In this document: positions 18,108-27,713 of the stretch, piece after piece | How positions within the stretch are numbered: the first letter of the stretch is position 1 | How the letters are laid out: each line of letters starts with the position of its first letter | Assembly: GCA_001404055.1 (NCBI GenBank) | Contig: CXTY01000017.1 | Coordinates: 186,151 to 250,150, forward strand | Length of the DNA stretch: 64,000 bases | DNA from: Roseibium album | GTDB taxonomy: Bacteria; Pseudomonadota; Alphaproteobacteria; Rhizobiales; Stappiaceae | Direction: 5' to 3' | Made by a program: the position numbers and the translations under genes | The notes under the pieces: generated by a model | Databases searched by the model: none | The model's input: only the letters and a program-made list of their open reading frames with translations | Told to the model about the DNA's origin: nothing

Positions 18108-19574
18108 TTAATGCCGGAACCGAAGTCCTGCTTCAATTGAATTTTCGTTATAATCAGCCCCGTCCTGGGAACTGTCGAAGCGGCGATGCCTGTAATTGGC
18201 AGTAAGTGCAACGTTTTGTGTCAATGCGAAGGTCATGCCACCAAAGCCGGTGAGAGTCTTTTCTTCGATCGATACGCCCTGGTAACTGCGGTGACTATAG
18301 CCAAGTCCGGTTTCGGCAACAAATCGGTCACTGAATGCGTGGGCAAGCCGCAGGTCGCCAGAATAGATTACCGAACCGCTCGCGCCATCAATGTCTGTTG
18401 CTTCGAAATTCGTACCTAGACCTGCGGTTACGGTCGTCAACCGGCTCGGCGACCAAACCAGAGAACCGTCCAGAAGGAGACCTGACAAGCTTTCAAGCCG
18501 GTCATCGTCAATGTCCTCGATGCGCCAGCCAACGCCAAGCTCCCCGATGAGCTTCGGTCCCGAGGCAATCGCAAGGCCACCGCGAATCTGGTAACCGTTG
18601 GCATCCCGTTTTTCACACAATACGTCGGTACAAGCCTCGTCAAAACGCCTTAGCAATAGCGCGCCGTCAACAAACGGTGAAAACGTGCTTCCCGTGTTGC
18701 CGTCGAGACGCAACCCAACGGAGTAGACCGTGTTGTCTCTGCCACTCTCGGAGGTACCACCGTCAGAGGTATAGATATTCTTGTCGGCGCCCAGCGATGC
18801 GGTCGCGGCAACAATGCCGATGCTGCGACTGGCATTCAGGCTGCCGGACAATATCTGGACATGGTCTGTACCGGAACTGGACTCCGCACTACCGTCATCT
18901 TCCCTTGAATAGGAATATGCAAGTCCCGCGGTTACCTGCGTCGCCGCACTCACGTCCAAACGAAGATTTGCCGCCGCCGATACTGACCCGTCATTATCGT
19001 CGGAATTATCCGGATACCCTGTATAGGTTCCCCGCAAGGACGCATCAAACTGATGACGTGACCAGTTTGAATTAAGAGCGATATCGGGTGATATACGATA
19101 AAGCCAACCACCTGCTCCACCCGCTGACCGTGCAGTGTTATCCGTCCAACCCGTTGTCATGGTCAGTTGCGGTGTCAGGGTGAACGATCCTAGACGTATC
19201 CCCTCAGGTGCATCGAATGTGGTATCGCCGCCAAAGACACTTTCATCCAGGGCCGGCGCTGTCACCGGCGCCACACGCCGGACTGCGGCGATCCTGTCAG
19301 AAAAAGGACGTATTGGGGCTAAACGGCCGTTAGAACCCAACCCGCTGGATCCGGTCTCGGCTTCAGCCGTGTTCAGTGTGTTTCTCAGTGAATAAACATT
19401 GGACTGCGTTGGATTGACCTGTTCGTTGCGCGCCGCCTGGTCAGAAGTATCAGCTGCATCGAGTGCATCTTCTGGGTCACCGGTGCCACGCAAACCAGAC
19501 GATACCGTTTGCGCGACCGATGGAACGGCCTGCAATACGGCAAGACAGATTGTTAGTTGCAGCAAACGGCGCAT
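18108..19574 (-). CDS. Outer-membrane beta-barrel protein (BBP2-type porin)
   Basis: An exported protein of about 488 residues. The signal peptide is MRRLLQLTICLAVLQAVPSV, with cleavage before AQTVSS. After a disordered region rich in Ser, Thr and Asp, the remainder is made of alternating strands such as FTLTPQLTMTTGWTDNTA and AATQVTAGLAYSYSRED, ending in SIEAGLRFRH as outer-membrane barrels do. It resembles the putative porin BBP2_2 family linked to polysaccharide loci. The start at 19574 gives the clean signal peptide; an ATG at 19607 is in frame but less likely. It is divergent from the KpsF-type gene. Confidence 0.75.
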   Translation of the reverse strand: MRRLLQLTICLAVLQAVPSVAQTVSSGLRGTGDPEDALDAADTSDQAARNEQVNPTQSNVYSLRNTLNTAEAETGSSGLGSNGRLAPIRPFSDRIAAVRRVAPVTAPALDESVFGGDTTFDAPEGIRLGSFTLTPQLTMTTGWTDNTARSAGGAGGWLYRISPDIALNSNWSRHQFDASLRGTYTGYPDNSDDNDGSVSAAANLRLDVSAATQVTAGLAYSYSREDDGSAESSSGTDHVQILSGSLNASRSIGIVAATASLGADKNIYTSDGGTSESGRDNTVYSVGLRLDGNTGSTFSPFVDGALLLRRFDEACTDVLCEKRDANGYQIRGGLAIASGPKLIGELGVGWRIEDIDDDRLESLSGLLLDGSLVWSPSRLTTVTAGLGTNFEATDIDGASGSVIYSGDLRLAHAFSDRFVAETGLGYSHRSYQGVSIEEKTLTGFGGMTFALTQNVALTANYRHRRFDSSQDGADYNENSIEAGLRFRH

Positions 19575-19763
19575 TGAGTCCAAAACCGGTGGAATTCCTG
19601 ATCCCATCCAAACTGAAGAAGGATGGTTAATGCTTCGTTTCTTTTTCGCAAATTGACAGCATGAAAAAACTGACCCGATTTAATCCATTTAATGGATCAC
19701 GGGTTCTTGATCCCAAGCTTGGACTAGCCTAGTGCTAAGCGGTCCCAATAAAGAGAACATATC

Positions 19764-20777
19764 ATGGCAAACCCGCTGCTCGACCAGCAATCAGAAGAAG
19801 ACGCCGCTGCGGCGTCACACTGTCTTGTCTCCGCTGAGCGGACAATGGAAACAGAAATTGCTGGTCTGAGTGCTGTCAGAGCCGCGCTGAAAGATGGTCT
19901 TGCCGGTCCGTTCCAACAGACTTTCGACCTGATTCAGAAAAGCAAAGGCCGTGTGATTGTCACTGGCATCGGCAAAAGCGGGCATATTGGAACCAAGATT
20001 GCCGCAAGTCTCGCGTCTACCGGTACACCGGCGTTCTTTGTACATGCCAGCGAGGCAAGCCACGGTGATCTTGGCATGATCACCGAAAAAGATGTTGTTC
20101 TGGCCCTGTCCTGGTCTGGAGAAACACAAGAGCTTGCGGGTATCGTCAGCTACACTAGGCGCTTTAAAGTTCCTCTTGTTGCCATTACCTCCCGGCTGGA
20201 CAGCACTTTGGGGGGCGCAGCAGACATCGTTCTTAAATTGCCGAGCGTGGCTGAAGCTTGTCCCCATGGTCTTGCACCCACGACTTCCGCACTCATCCAG
20301 CTCGCAATTGGGGATGCGCTTGCCGTGGCCCTCCTGGAAGGCCGTGGATTTACCGCGCAGGATTTCCGCGTCTTCCACCCTGGCGGTCGACTCGGTGCGA
20401 GCCTGAAAACCGCGAAAGACATCATGCATTCCGGTGACCGTCTGCCGCTCGTCGCAGAATCGACGATGATGAGCGAAGGCATCGTCCTGATGACACAAAG
20501 AGGTTTTGGTGTTCTTGGTGTCACGGACGAACTGAATCAGCTCATCGGAATCATTACAGACGGTGACTTGCGCCGTCATGTGTCTTCAAACCTGCTTGCA
20601 AAGACGGCGGGTGAAATCATGACCCAGTCACCGAGGTCTGTAACACGGGATACACTTTCCGCCTCCATTCTGGAGTTGGTCAACAGCCTGTCGATTACCT
20701 CTGTTTTTGTAATCGAAGACGGACGTCCTGTCGGCATTGTCCATCTACACGACCTTCTTCGGATCGGCGCCGCCTAG
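19764..20777 (+). CDS. kdsD: D-arabinose 5-phosphate isomerase, KpsF/GutQ family
   Basis: Converts ribulose 5-phosphate to arabinose 5-phosphate, the precursor of Kdo in lipopolysaccharide. The N-terminal SIS domain contains VTGIGKSGHIGTKIAASLAS and LSWSGETQEL, and the two C-terminal CBS domains begin at KDIMHSGDRLPLV and AGEIMTQSPRSV. At 337 residues it is full length. The position beside a divergent outer-membrane protein fits an envelope role. KpsF, GutQ and KdsD paralogues cannot be separated by motif. An AT-containing hairpin (20806-20813 with 20822-20829) lies 30 nt after the stop. Confidence 0.9.
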   Translation: MANPLLDQQSEEDAAAASHCLVSAERTMETEIAGLSAVRAALKDGLAGPFQQTFDLIQKSKGRVIVTGIGKSGHIGTKIAASLASTGTPAFFVHASEASHGDLGMITEKDVVLALSWSGETQELAGIVSYTRRFKVPLVAITSRLDSTLGGAADIVLKLPSVAEACPHGLAPTTSALIQLAIGDALAVALLEGRGFTAQDFRVFHPGGRLGASLKTAKDIMHSGDRLPLVAESTMMSEGIVLMTQRGFGVLGVTDELNQLIGIITDGDLRRHVSSNLLAKTAGEIMTQSPRSVTRDTLSASILELVNSLSITSVFVIEDGRPVGIVHLHDLLRIGAA

Positions 20778-20932
20778 CCCGAATTCTGGCATCTTGCGGC
20801 ACACTTTTGAGAGAAAATTTGCTCTCAAACGGCAGATGATGAGCGTCATTAGGAATTGATTAGGCTTAACAGACTTAAACTGCACCCAAGTTTTCATTGG
20901 CTTGAAGCCACTAACCTTGGTGTGTGTACAGA

Positions 20933-21700
20933 ATGGATCTGGCGACCCTAATCGGTATTATTGGTGCGTTCGGCATTGTCACGACCGCCATATTTCTTGG
21001 CGGCAGTTTCGGACAATTCGTTGACGTGCCGTCGATGCTGATCGTGATCGGTGGTGGTTTGGCCGCCACATTGATCCGCTTTCAAGTTACAGACATCGTT
21101 TTTGCGTTCATTACCGGTTTCAAGGTTGCCCTTTCCGGCAAGAATGCCAACCCGCGGGATCTTATTTCCGAGATCACCAATCTTGGTGAAATCGTGCGAA
21201 AGTCCGGTCCACTTGGTTTGGAAAACGTAGATGTTTCCGACCCTATACTGGCCAAGGGTGTGCAATATGTCGCCGATGGCTATGAGCTCGATTTCATCAA
21301 GGAATCCATGGAGCGGGAGCGTGATCTGCAGCTCACCCGCCTCTCGGAAGGCAGGCGTGTTTTCAAGGCACTTGGTGATTCTGCTCCGGCTTTCGGAATG
21401 ATCGGAACCCTGGTCGGTCTGGTGCAAATGCTTGCTAACATGGACGATCCTGCAGCGATCGGGCCGTCCATGGCTGTCGCGCTTCTAACAACACTTTACG
21501 GCGCTCTCATCTCCAACATTATCTGTTTGCCGCTCGTCGACAAACTGGACGCTAAATTTGACGTCGATGAACTCAGTCAGACGCTGATCATCGACGGTGT
21601 TTGCCAGATTCGCGAATCCAAAAGTCCAGCGCTCATCAAAGAAATGCTCGTGGCATATCTCCCTGAGAAAGCGCGCGCTGAGATGGCTGACGCAGCTTAA
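20933..21700 (+). CDS. Flagellar stator protein, MotA/PomA type
   Basis: Inner-membrane stator subunit that, with the next gene, forms an ion channel driving rotation. The chosen ATG gives MDLATLIGIIGAFGI, nearly identical in layout to the start of Vibrio PomA; a GTG at 20924 is an alternative. Four membrane helices are visible, as is the conserved GDSAPAFGMIGTLVGLVQML block of helix 3 and SMAVALLTTLYGALISN of helix 4. At 255 residues it is PomA-sized rather than MotA-sized, suggesting sodium coupling. No flagellar structural gene lies nearby. Confidence 0.9.
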   Translation: MDLATLIGIIGAFGIVTTAIFLGGSFGQFVDVPSMLIVIGGGLAATLIRFQVTDIVFAFITGFKVALSGKNANPRDLISEITNLGEIVRKSGPLGLENVDVSDPILAKGVQYVADGYELDFIKESMERERDLQLTRLSEGRRVFKALGDSAPAFGMIGTLVGLVQMLANMDDPAAIGPSMAVALLTTLYGALISNIICLPLVDKLDAKFDVDELSQTLIIDGVCQIRESKSPALIKEMLVAYLPEKARAEMADAA

Positions 21701-21730
21701 CGTATTCCAAATATCGACGGACCCCAGACG

Positions 21731-22585
21731 ATGGCAAGAAAGAAAAAGCAGGTAGGCGGAGGCGCCCCCGATTGGTTGGTCACCTTCGCTGACCTTATGT
21801 CCCTGCTCGTTTGTTTCTTCGTTCTGATCATTTCCTTCTCCATTCAGGACAAGGAAAAGCTTCAGGTTGTTGCAGGCTCCATGCGCGAAGCATTCGGGGT
21901 AAAGGAAACTGCACGTCGCACCGGCATCATCGAAGTCGAAGGCATTCCGATTCGCGACTATATGAAAGACATTAGTCAGGTCGAACAGGATATGAATTCC
22001 GACTTCTCTCAAATTCGTCACGAAAAACGACGGAAACAGGGTCCGGAAGCCAATACGCACGACACACTGGAAGCCGATATCGAAAAACCGCGCCAGTTCG
22101 CAACAGCCGCAGCCTCACTGCGCCAAGCCTGGCAGGAAATGCCGGAAATAACCGAGATTTCCAACAATATCATTCTCGAGGAAACTGAGGATGGTCTGAA
22201 CATCATGCTTGTCGACCAGGATGGTCGCTCGATGTTCCGTGAGGGATCAAAATATCCCTACGAAACAACACGCCGGCTGATAGCAAAAATGGCCCCGGTT
22301 CTCGCTCAAATGCCGAATCGAATTGAGATCACAGGCCATACGACAGCTGGACAGGTCACAACCAACCCCAGCTACACAGGCTGGGACCTTTCAAGTGAAC
22401 GCTCCAATGTTGCCAGGCAGATATTGGCTGAATACGGCGTTCCAAACGATCAATTTTTTTCCGTTGTCGGCAAATCCGATACGGAGCCGTTGTTTCCGAA
22501 CGACCCTTACCTGGCGGCGAATCGGCGGATTGGAATCTTGCTCAAGGCTGAAGAGCCTCCTATTCCGCCGGGCCACAACCCCTGA
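21731..22585 (+). CDS. Flagellar stator protein, MotB/PomB type
   Basis: Partner of the preceding stator protein, 30 nt downstream. It has the short N-terminal cytoplasmic tail ARKKKQVGGG, one transmembrane helix with the ion-carrying Asp in TFADLMSLLVCFF, a plug and linker region, and a C-terminal OmpA-like peptidoglycan-binding domain with NRIEITGHT and NDQFFSVVGKSDTEP. Length is 284 residues. The linker is charged and a little longer than in E. coli MotB. The sodium reading follows from its partner and is inferred. Confidence 0.9.
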   Translation: MARKKKQVGGGAPDWLVTFADLMSLLVCFFVLIISFSIQDKEKLQVVAGSMREAFGVKETARRTGIIEVEGIPIRDYMKDISQVEQDMNSDFSQIRHEKRRKQGPEANTHDTLEADIEKPRQFATAAASLRQAWQEMPEITEISNNIILEETEDGLNIMLVDQDGRSMFREGSKYPYETTRRLIAKMAPVLAQMPNRIEITGHTTAGQVTTNPSYTGWDLSSERSNVARQILAEYGVPNDQFFSVVGKSDTEPLFPNDPYLAANRRIGILLKAEEPPIPPGHNP

Positions 22586-22633
22586 GTTCGCGCTCATTTA
22601 ACGAAAGCAGACTCGCCTAAATCTCAAATGGGT

Positions 22634-23089
22634 CTATTCAACGCGGGCAACTACAAGCCTCACGCCTTCAATGGATTCCACCTTCACCTTGGTTCCAGCC
22701 GGCAAGTCAGGGCCTGTAATTCTCCAGATGGTATCATCTATGGAAAGGTTTCCAGTGCCATCATTCAAAGGCGCGGCAAGCGTGAACTGTCGGCCGATGT
22801 AACGGCTGCCACGTTGATTTAGCCCAGGGTCCCCTTTTTCCGAAGCAAGTTTGAGCATCATGCGCCTGCCGATCAGCAGGCTGACGAGCGAAAGCACCAG
22901 GAACAAGCCGACATGGACCTGCCAGCTAAACCCGAATGCAAGAGCCACGACACCGACAACCATAGCTGACAGGCCGAACCACAAGAAAATGGTACCTGGT
23001 GCGAGGATCTCCAAACCCAGCAGAATAAGCCCCAGTACGAACCAGCTCCAGGGGCCCAGCGCCGCGATGGTCGTTTCTATCAGACTCAC
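22634..23089 (-). CDS. NfeD family membrane protein
   Basis: A short NfeD protein of 151 residues that works with a stomatin-type protein in membrane quality control. Three membrane helices come first ([30 protein letters not shown] and [15 protein letters not shown]). They are followed by a soluble OB-fold domain ending in [17 protein letters not shown]. The gene overlaps the upstream stomatin gene by four bases (ATGA), showing translational coupling. It converges with motB. Confidence 0.9.
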   Translation of the reverse strand: MSLIETTIAALGPWSWFVLGLILLGLEILAPGTIFLWFGLSAMVVGVVALAFGFSWQVHVGLFLVLSLVSLLIGRRMMLKLASEKGDPGLNQRGSRYIGRQFTLAAPLNDGTGNLSIDDTIWRITGPDLPAGTKVKVESIEGVRLVVARVE

Positions 23090-24075
23090 TGATTGCCCCC
23101 ATTCGACGAGTTGGTATCCGGAATACGCGAAGCTGACCTGCCTCCTCCGTCATCCTTGCCAAAGGCTTCCTTTGCAATTTCCCCGATACCACTCAAGGAA
23201 CCAAGAAGAGCAGATGTCTCCATGGGTAAAATGAGCGTTTTCTGGTTACGCGATGTCGCCAGTTCCTTGAAAGCTTCAACATATTTGTTGGCAACAAAGT
23301 AGTTGATCGCCTGAACATCCCCGGCTGCAATTGCCGCACTCACCAATTCGGTTGCCTTGGCTTCAGCTTCGGCTGCACGCTCCCGAGCTTCGGCATCCCT
23401 GAAAGCCGATTCACGCCGGCCTTCAGCTTCCAGAATCAGCGATTGCTTTTCACCCTCGGCTTTCAGGATTTCCGATTGCCGCTTGCCTTCTGCTTCGAGA
23501 ATGGATGCTCGTTTTTCGCGCTCGGCTTTCATTTGCCGGCCCATCGCCTCCACCAGATCTCGCGGCGGATTGATGTCCTTGATCTCGATACGCGTAATCT
23601 TGATGCCCCACGGCTCGGCAGCCGCGTCAACAACCTTGAGAATCTTGGCATTGATTTCGTCACGGTTGGACAGCAAGCTGTCGAGGTCCATCGATCCCAT
23701 GACCGAACGGATATTCGTCATGGTGAGATTGAGAATGGCGTTCTGCAGTCCGAGAACTTCGTAGGATGCCCTCGCGGCATCAAGCACCTGGTAGAAGGTA
23801 ACTCCATCTGCCGTCACTGTTGCGTTGTCGCGTGTAATGACTTCCTGCGAAGGGACGTCAAGCACCTGTTCCATCATGTTCAGCTTGTGACCAACCTTGT
23901 CGACAAACGGAACAATGAAGTTCAAGCCCGGTGCAAGTGTTTTTCTGTACCGCCCGAAACGTTCGATTGTGTAATTATAGCCTTGGGGAATGGTTTTGAC
24001 CCCGGCAAAGAATACAAGAATGACCAGCACAACAAGGCCGATCAGAACAATATCAAATCCCGCAAGAGATGGCAT
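23086..24075 (-). CDS. SPFH/band 7 protein, stomatin/QmcA type
   Basis: A membrane-anchored scaffold protein of 329 residues. The N-terminal helix is [17 protein letters not shown], followed by the SPFH domain ([20 protein letters not shown]) and a long Ala/Glu-rich coiled coil (from [17 protein letters not shown] to about residue 250) that drives ring assembly. Proteins of this type associate with membrane proteases and with NfeD, encoded by the next, overlapping gene. The start ATG follows GGGAG by six bases. E. coli QmcA is the nearest named relative. Confidence 0.92.
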   Translation of the reverse strand: MPSLAGFDIVLIGLVVLVILVFFAGVKTIPQGYNYTIERFGRYRKTLAPGLNFIVPFVDKVGHKLNMMEQVLDVPSQEVITRDNATVTADGVTFYQVLDAARASYEVLGLQNAILNLTMTNIRSVMGSMDLDSLLSNRDEINAKILKVVDAAAEPWGIKITRIEIKDINPPRDLVEAMGRQMKAEREKRASILEAEGKRQSEILKAEGEKQSLILEAEGRRESAFRDAEARERAAEAEAKATELVSAAIAAGDVQAINYFVANKYVEAFKELATSRNQKTLILPMETSALLGSLSGIGEIAKEAFGKDDGGGRSASRIPDTNSSNGGNQ

Positions 24076-24286
24076 GGGAAACTCCCTAATAGCTCAAATA
24101 GTGGGCACACTATGCTCTTTTTTGGGGTACTGATCCAGCGCTATTGACGAAAGAAACAGGGGTTCACGCACCCAATAGTAAACAAATTCCAATCACAAAA
24201 GACCAATCGGTACGGCTGTGCGCCAAGCCATCACACATGTAGTGTGCCCTGTCAGAAATTACGAGTTATGGATTGTGGCGCTCAGG

Positions 24287-25405
24287 CTAAATCCAGCCGC
24301 CAAGCTCCCGCCGCACGATATGCGCGATGACATCCATCCCCAGATCGCTGTCATTCAAGCAGGGAATATGGCTGAAATTTTCACCACCATTTTCCTCAAA
24401 TATCTCCCCGACCTCACCGGCAATTTCTTCCAGGGTCTCAAGGCAGTCGGAGACAAAACCGGGATTCATCACTGCGATGTTCTTCACGCCATCCTTTGCA
24501 AGCTGCTCAACTGTCTTGTCGGTGTAGGGCTGCAGCCATTCTTCAGGCCCGAACCGTGACTGAAAAGTCAATTGTAGCTTGTCCTTGCTCCAGCCGAGAA
24601 CATCACGCATCAACCGCGTTGTTTTCATGCAGTGGCAATGATAGGGGTCACCGCGTTTGAAATAAGATTGCGGAATGCCGTGATAGGAGGTCAGAACCAC
24701 ATCCGGCACGAAATCGAGGCCCTCCAGGTGACGCTCGACAGATTTTGACAAGGCAGTCACATAGACCGGATCATCATAATAGGGCGGCACTGTTCGAATG
24801 GCCGGTTGCCAGCGCATTTCCAGCAGAGTCTTGCAAACAACATCGTTCACCGTAGCGGTCGTTGTGGCCGAATACTGAGGGTAAAGCGGAAATACAAGAA
24901 TGCGGTCGCAGCCTGCATCTTTCAGTCCCTTGAGCCTGTCGGGAATGGATGGCTGGCCATATCGCATCGCCCAGTCCACCAACACTTTTCCATCATCCGT
25001 GCCAAGCATTTCTGCAAGCTTGTCCGATTGATTTCTCGTGATTGTGCGAAGCGGCGACTCGTTTTTTTCCTTGTTCCAGATTTCATCATAGGCCTTGCCC
25101 GATTTTCCCGGCCGGGTCATCAGAACGATCCCGTAAAGGATTGGGTACCAGATTGCGCGGGGCCATTCGATTACTCGTTTGTCTGACAGGAATTCCCTCA
25201 GGTATCGGCGCATCGACCAGTAGTCCGTTGCATCTGGCGTTCCAAGATTTACCAAAAGCACACCAACCTTGCCGCCTTTGACGGCGGGATGTTCAGCAGG
25301 GAATTGCTCTTTGTTGAACTCTGCATATTGGTCGGCGGATGGCTGGACAGTCATAAGCTCGGATTTCCCTGGCGATTTCTCATTCTGCTGCATTACATAT
25401 GCCAA
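24287..25405 (-). CDS. hemH: Ferrochelatase
   Basis: Inserts ferrous iron into protoporphyrin IX in the last step of heme synthesis. Metal and porphyrin site residues lie in TSYHGIPQSYFKRGDPY (the active-site His) and NPGFVSDCLETLEEI (the catalytic Glu). The N-terminal VGVLLVNLGTPDA starts the fold near residue 50, so the frame may begin downstream: ATG 25354 and ATG 25393 are also possible, and none has a strong Shine-Dalgarno. The 372-residue length is slightly above average for that reason. It lies downstream of the Liv/acyl-CoA operon but 70 nt away and is probably independent. Confidence 0.95.
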   Translation of the reverse strand: MAYVMQQNEKSPGKSELMTVQPSADQYAEFNKEQFPAEHPAVKGGKVGVLLVNLGTPDATDYWSMRRYLREFLSDKRVIEWPRAIWYPILYGIVLMTRPGKSGKAYDEIWNKEKNESPLRTITRNQSDKLAEMLGTDDGKVLVDWAMRYGQPSIPDRLKGLKDAGCDRILVFPLYPQYSATTTATVNDVVCKTLLEMRWQPAIRTVPPYYDDPVYVTALSKSVERHLEGLDFVPDVVLTSYHGIPQSYFKRGDPYHCHCMKTTRLMRDVLGWSKDKLQLTFQSRFGPEEWLQPYTDKTVEQLAKDGVKNIAVMNPGFVSDCLETLEEIAGEVGEIFEENGGENFSHIPCLNDSDLGMDVIAHIVRRELGGWI

Positions 25406-25475
25406 GTAATCGCCAAGGCCAATGCGGCATAGATCATTCGCGCTAGAATTCCTTTAGAACATCTGACCAGGTTGG

Positions 25476-26714
25476 CTAGCCATATTCACGTTCGTCGGCA
25501 ATGACCTTCCCGTCATTCGGCAGGTTACCGATCGGAACGAGCTCAATATCACCCTTTAACCGGGTCACGTCCCTCAAGGTGGTTGCAACTCTTTCCGAAA
25601 GACCGTTTCCTCGGGCATCCGTTTCTATTGAGAGGGTCATCGTGTCGCTTTCGCCATCTCGGCCAACCGCCAGACGTGCCTTGCACACTTCCGGATGCGC
25701 AGCAACGATCTGAGCAATTTGCGCTGGATCGACAAACATGCCTTTCACTTTGGTTCGTTGATCCGCTCGCCCCATCCATCCGGCAAGGCGCATATTCGTG
25801 CGCCCACAGGGAGACTGCCCAGGAATGATCTTGGAAAGATCCCCAGTGGCAAACCGGATAAGCGGATAAAGGCGATTGAAATTGGTTACAACAAGTTCGC
25901 CAACTTCGCCGTCTTCAACCTGCTCGCCTGTTCCGGGCCGAACGATTTCAACAATATAGTCTTCATTGACCACCATCCCTTCCCTGGCTTCTGTTTCATA
26001 GGCAATCACACCAAGATCCGCTGTTGCGTAACACTGCCCAACCTGGATGCCCTGGTCAGCATATTCCTGACGTAGAGACGGGAACAATGCGCCGCCTGAA
26101 ACCAGTGCCTTTTTGATGGAAGAAGTATCCCGGTTTTGCTCACGCCCCCGATCCAGCAACACCTTGAGATAGTCCGGCGTTCCGACAAATCCTGTTGGCT
26201 TCAGGATCTCAATCGCTTCAACCTGCATGTCCGTGTTGCCAACGCCTGCCGGAAACACGGTACAGCCGAGAGCAATAGCACCCTGATCGAGAATGAAACC
26301 GCCTGGCGTCAGGTGATAGGAAAAGGCGTTCAAAACAATATCGCCTTTGCGGAAACCTGCGGCGAAGAGGCTACGGGCACCATTCCAGGGATCAAGGCCA
26401 GGGGCTTGAGGTTCCCAGATCGGTCCGGGCGACATGAACACACGGGCAGCACCAGACAGATCTCCCGCCAGAAAACCGCCAAAGGGAGGGTTGGCTTTTT
26501 GTCTGTGAAGGAGATCGGATTTCCGAAGAACGTGCAATTTGGCAAGTGCTGAGCGACCCGTAACAGAGCCTAGATCTTGCTCTGCAAGGTGCTCGGCCCA
26601 AGCCTCGGAATTGGCAATGGCATGTGCCAGTAAAGCCGGTAATTTTGCAAATAGATCCCGCTCGCGCTCAGCAGTATCCTGCCGCTCGCGCGTATCAAAC
26701 TGAATGTCGCTCAT
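25476..26714 (-). CDS. PaaK-like AMP-binding protein with a degenerate phosphate loop
   Basis: Resembles phenylacetate-CoA ligases: it has the ANL fold blocks ALGCTVFPAGVGNTDMQVE, VGTPDYLKVLLDRG and YATADLGVIAYE, and a C-terminal domain with GRADQRTKVKGMFVDPAQI. However, the Ser/Thr/Gly-rich ATP loop (usually SSGTTG) reads MSPGPIWEP. It may therefore be a poor ligase or act on a substrate in another way. Length 412 residues against about 430 for PaaK. It is the last gene of the Liv transporter operon, 30 nt after livF, so its substrate is probably the transported compound or a derivative. Confidence 0.8.
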   Translation of the reverse strand: MSDIQFDTRERQDTAERERDLFAKLPALLAHAIANSEAWAEHLAEQDLGSVTGRSALAKLHVLRKSDLLHRQKANPPFGGFLAGDLSGAARVFMSPGPIWEPQAPGLDPWNGARSLFAAGFRKGDIVLNAFSYHLTPGGFILDQGAIALGCTVFPAGVGNTDMQVEAIEILKPTGFVGTPDYLKVLLDRGREQNRDTSSIKKALVSGGALFPSLRQEYADQGIQVGQCYATADLGVIAYETEAREGMVVNEDYIVEIVRPGTGEQVEDGEVGELVVTNFNRLYPLIRFATGDLSKIIPGQSPCGRTNMRLAGWMGRADQRTKVKGMFVDPAQIAQIVAAHPEVCKARLAVGRDGESDTMTLSIETDARGNGLSERVATTLRDVTRLKGDIELVPIGNLPNDGKVIADEREYG

Positions 26715-26744
26715 TGTCGTCTCCGCCTGTTGAAGCCTGCGAAA

Positions 26745-27587
26745 TCAGGCCAGCCAGCGTTTCCTTCGCTTATAGTGTTTTACATTCCGGAACGAGCGAC
26801 GGCCTTCGCCGCCAACGCCCAGATAAAACTCTTTCACATCCTCGTTTTCCCGGAGGGCTTTCGCATCTCCATCCAGGACAATCCGTCCAGATTCTAGGAT
26901 GTAGCCGTAAGTCGCGTATTTCAGCGCCACATTGGTATTTTGTTCAGCCAGCAGGAAGGAGACGCCCTCCTGTTCATTGAGCTGGCGAACAATTTCAAAG
27001 ATTTCTTCCACCAGCTGCGGAGCGAGACCCATGCTGGGTTCGTCAAGCAGGATCATCTTGGGTCGGCTCATCAAGGCGCGCCCGATCGCACACATCTGCT
27101 GTTCACCACCTGACGTATAGCCAGCCTGGCTTTGACGTCTTTCACGCAGACGAGGGAAATAGTTATAGACCATCTCCAGGTCGGCCTTCACAGCGCTGTA
27201 CCCGTCCTTGCGGGTATATGCGCCTGTCAGCAAATTCTCTTCAATGGACAGGTGTCCGAAACAATGCCGGCCTTCCATCACCTGGATACAGCCACGGCGA
27301 ACCAGATCGTTCGGAGACAGAGCCTGAACTTCTTCATTGTCGAACAGGATCTTTCCCTTGGTCACTTCACCGCGTTCCGCACCAAGCAGGTTTGACACTG
27401 CCTTCAATGTGGTCGTCTTGCCGGCGCCGTTTGCACCGAGAAGAGCTACAATTCCGCCTTTCGGTACGGTCAGGGACACGCCCTTCAGCACCAGAATAAT
27501 ATGGTCATAAATGACCTCGATATTATTGACCGACAGGATCGTTTCTGCCGTTTCAACCGCATTTTGTTCTACATCCAGCAATGCCAT
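26745..27587 (-). CDS. livF: Branched-chain amino acid-type ABC transporter, ATPase LivF
   Basis: One of the two cytoplasmic ATPases of the importer. Walker A is LLGANGAGKTTTLKA, the signature region is YTSGGEQQMCAIGRALM (with an unusual TSGGE start) and Walker B is MILLDEPSMGLAP. The start at 27587 is fixed by AGGAGA seven bases before the ATG; upstream in-frame codons add residues unlike the family. At 280 residues it is longer than E. coli LivF because of a C-terminal extension, GEGRRSFRNVKHYKRRKRW. It lies 127 nt downstream of the binding protein gene. Confidence 0.9.
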   Translation of the reverse strand: MALLDVEQNAVETAETILSVNNIEVIYDHIILVLKGVSLTVPKGGIVALLGANGAGKTTTLKAVSNLLGAERGEVTKGKILFDNEEVQALSPNDLVRRGCIQVMEGRHCFGHLSIEENLLTGAYTRKDGYSAVKADLEMVYNYFPRLRERRQSQAGYTSGGEQQMCAIGRALMSRPKMILLDEPSMGLAPQLVEEIFEIVRQLNEQEGVSFLLAEQNTNVALKYATYGYILESGRIVLDGDAKALRENEDVKEFYLGVGGEGRRSFRNVKHYKRRKRWLA

Positions 27588-27713
27588 TCCGCTCTCTCCT
27601 GGGAGGCCCCGCCGCATCCAGAGTGTTTTAAACACTCTGTTGTTTCATTTCCGGACGGCAAGCAATTGTGCACTGCTTGTCGGAAAATCAGATGCGGCGG
27701 AGCAAGCTGCCAA

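Noticed and set aside
24233-24248. CACAC/GTGTG hairpin after hemH
   Set aside because: The stem is only five base pairs and no T-run follows; not enough for a terminator call.
25441-25460. TAGAA-type repeats upstream of hemH suggesting an Irr iron-control element
   Set aside because: The half-sites are direct repeats, not the inverted repeat of an ICE box, so the match is too weak.
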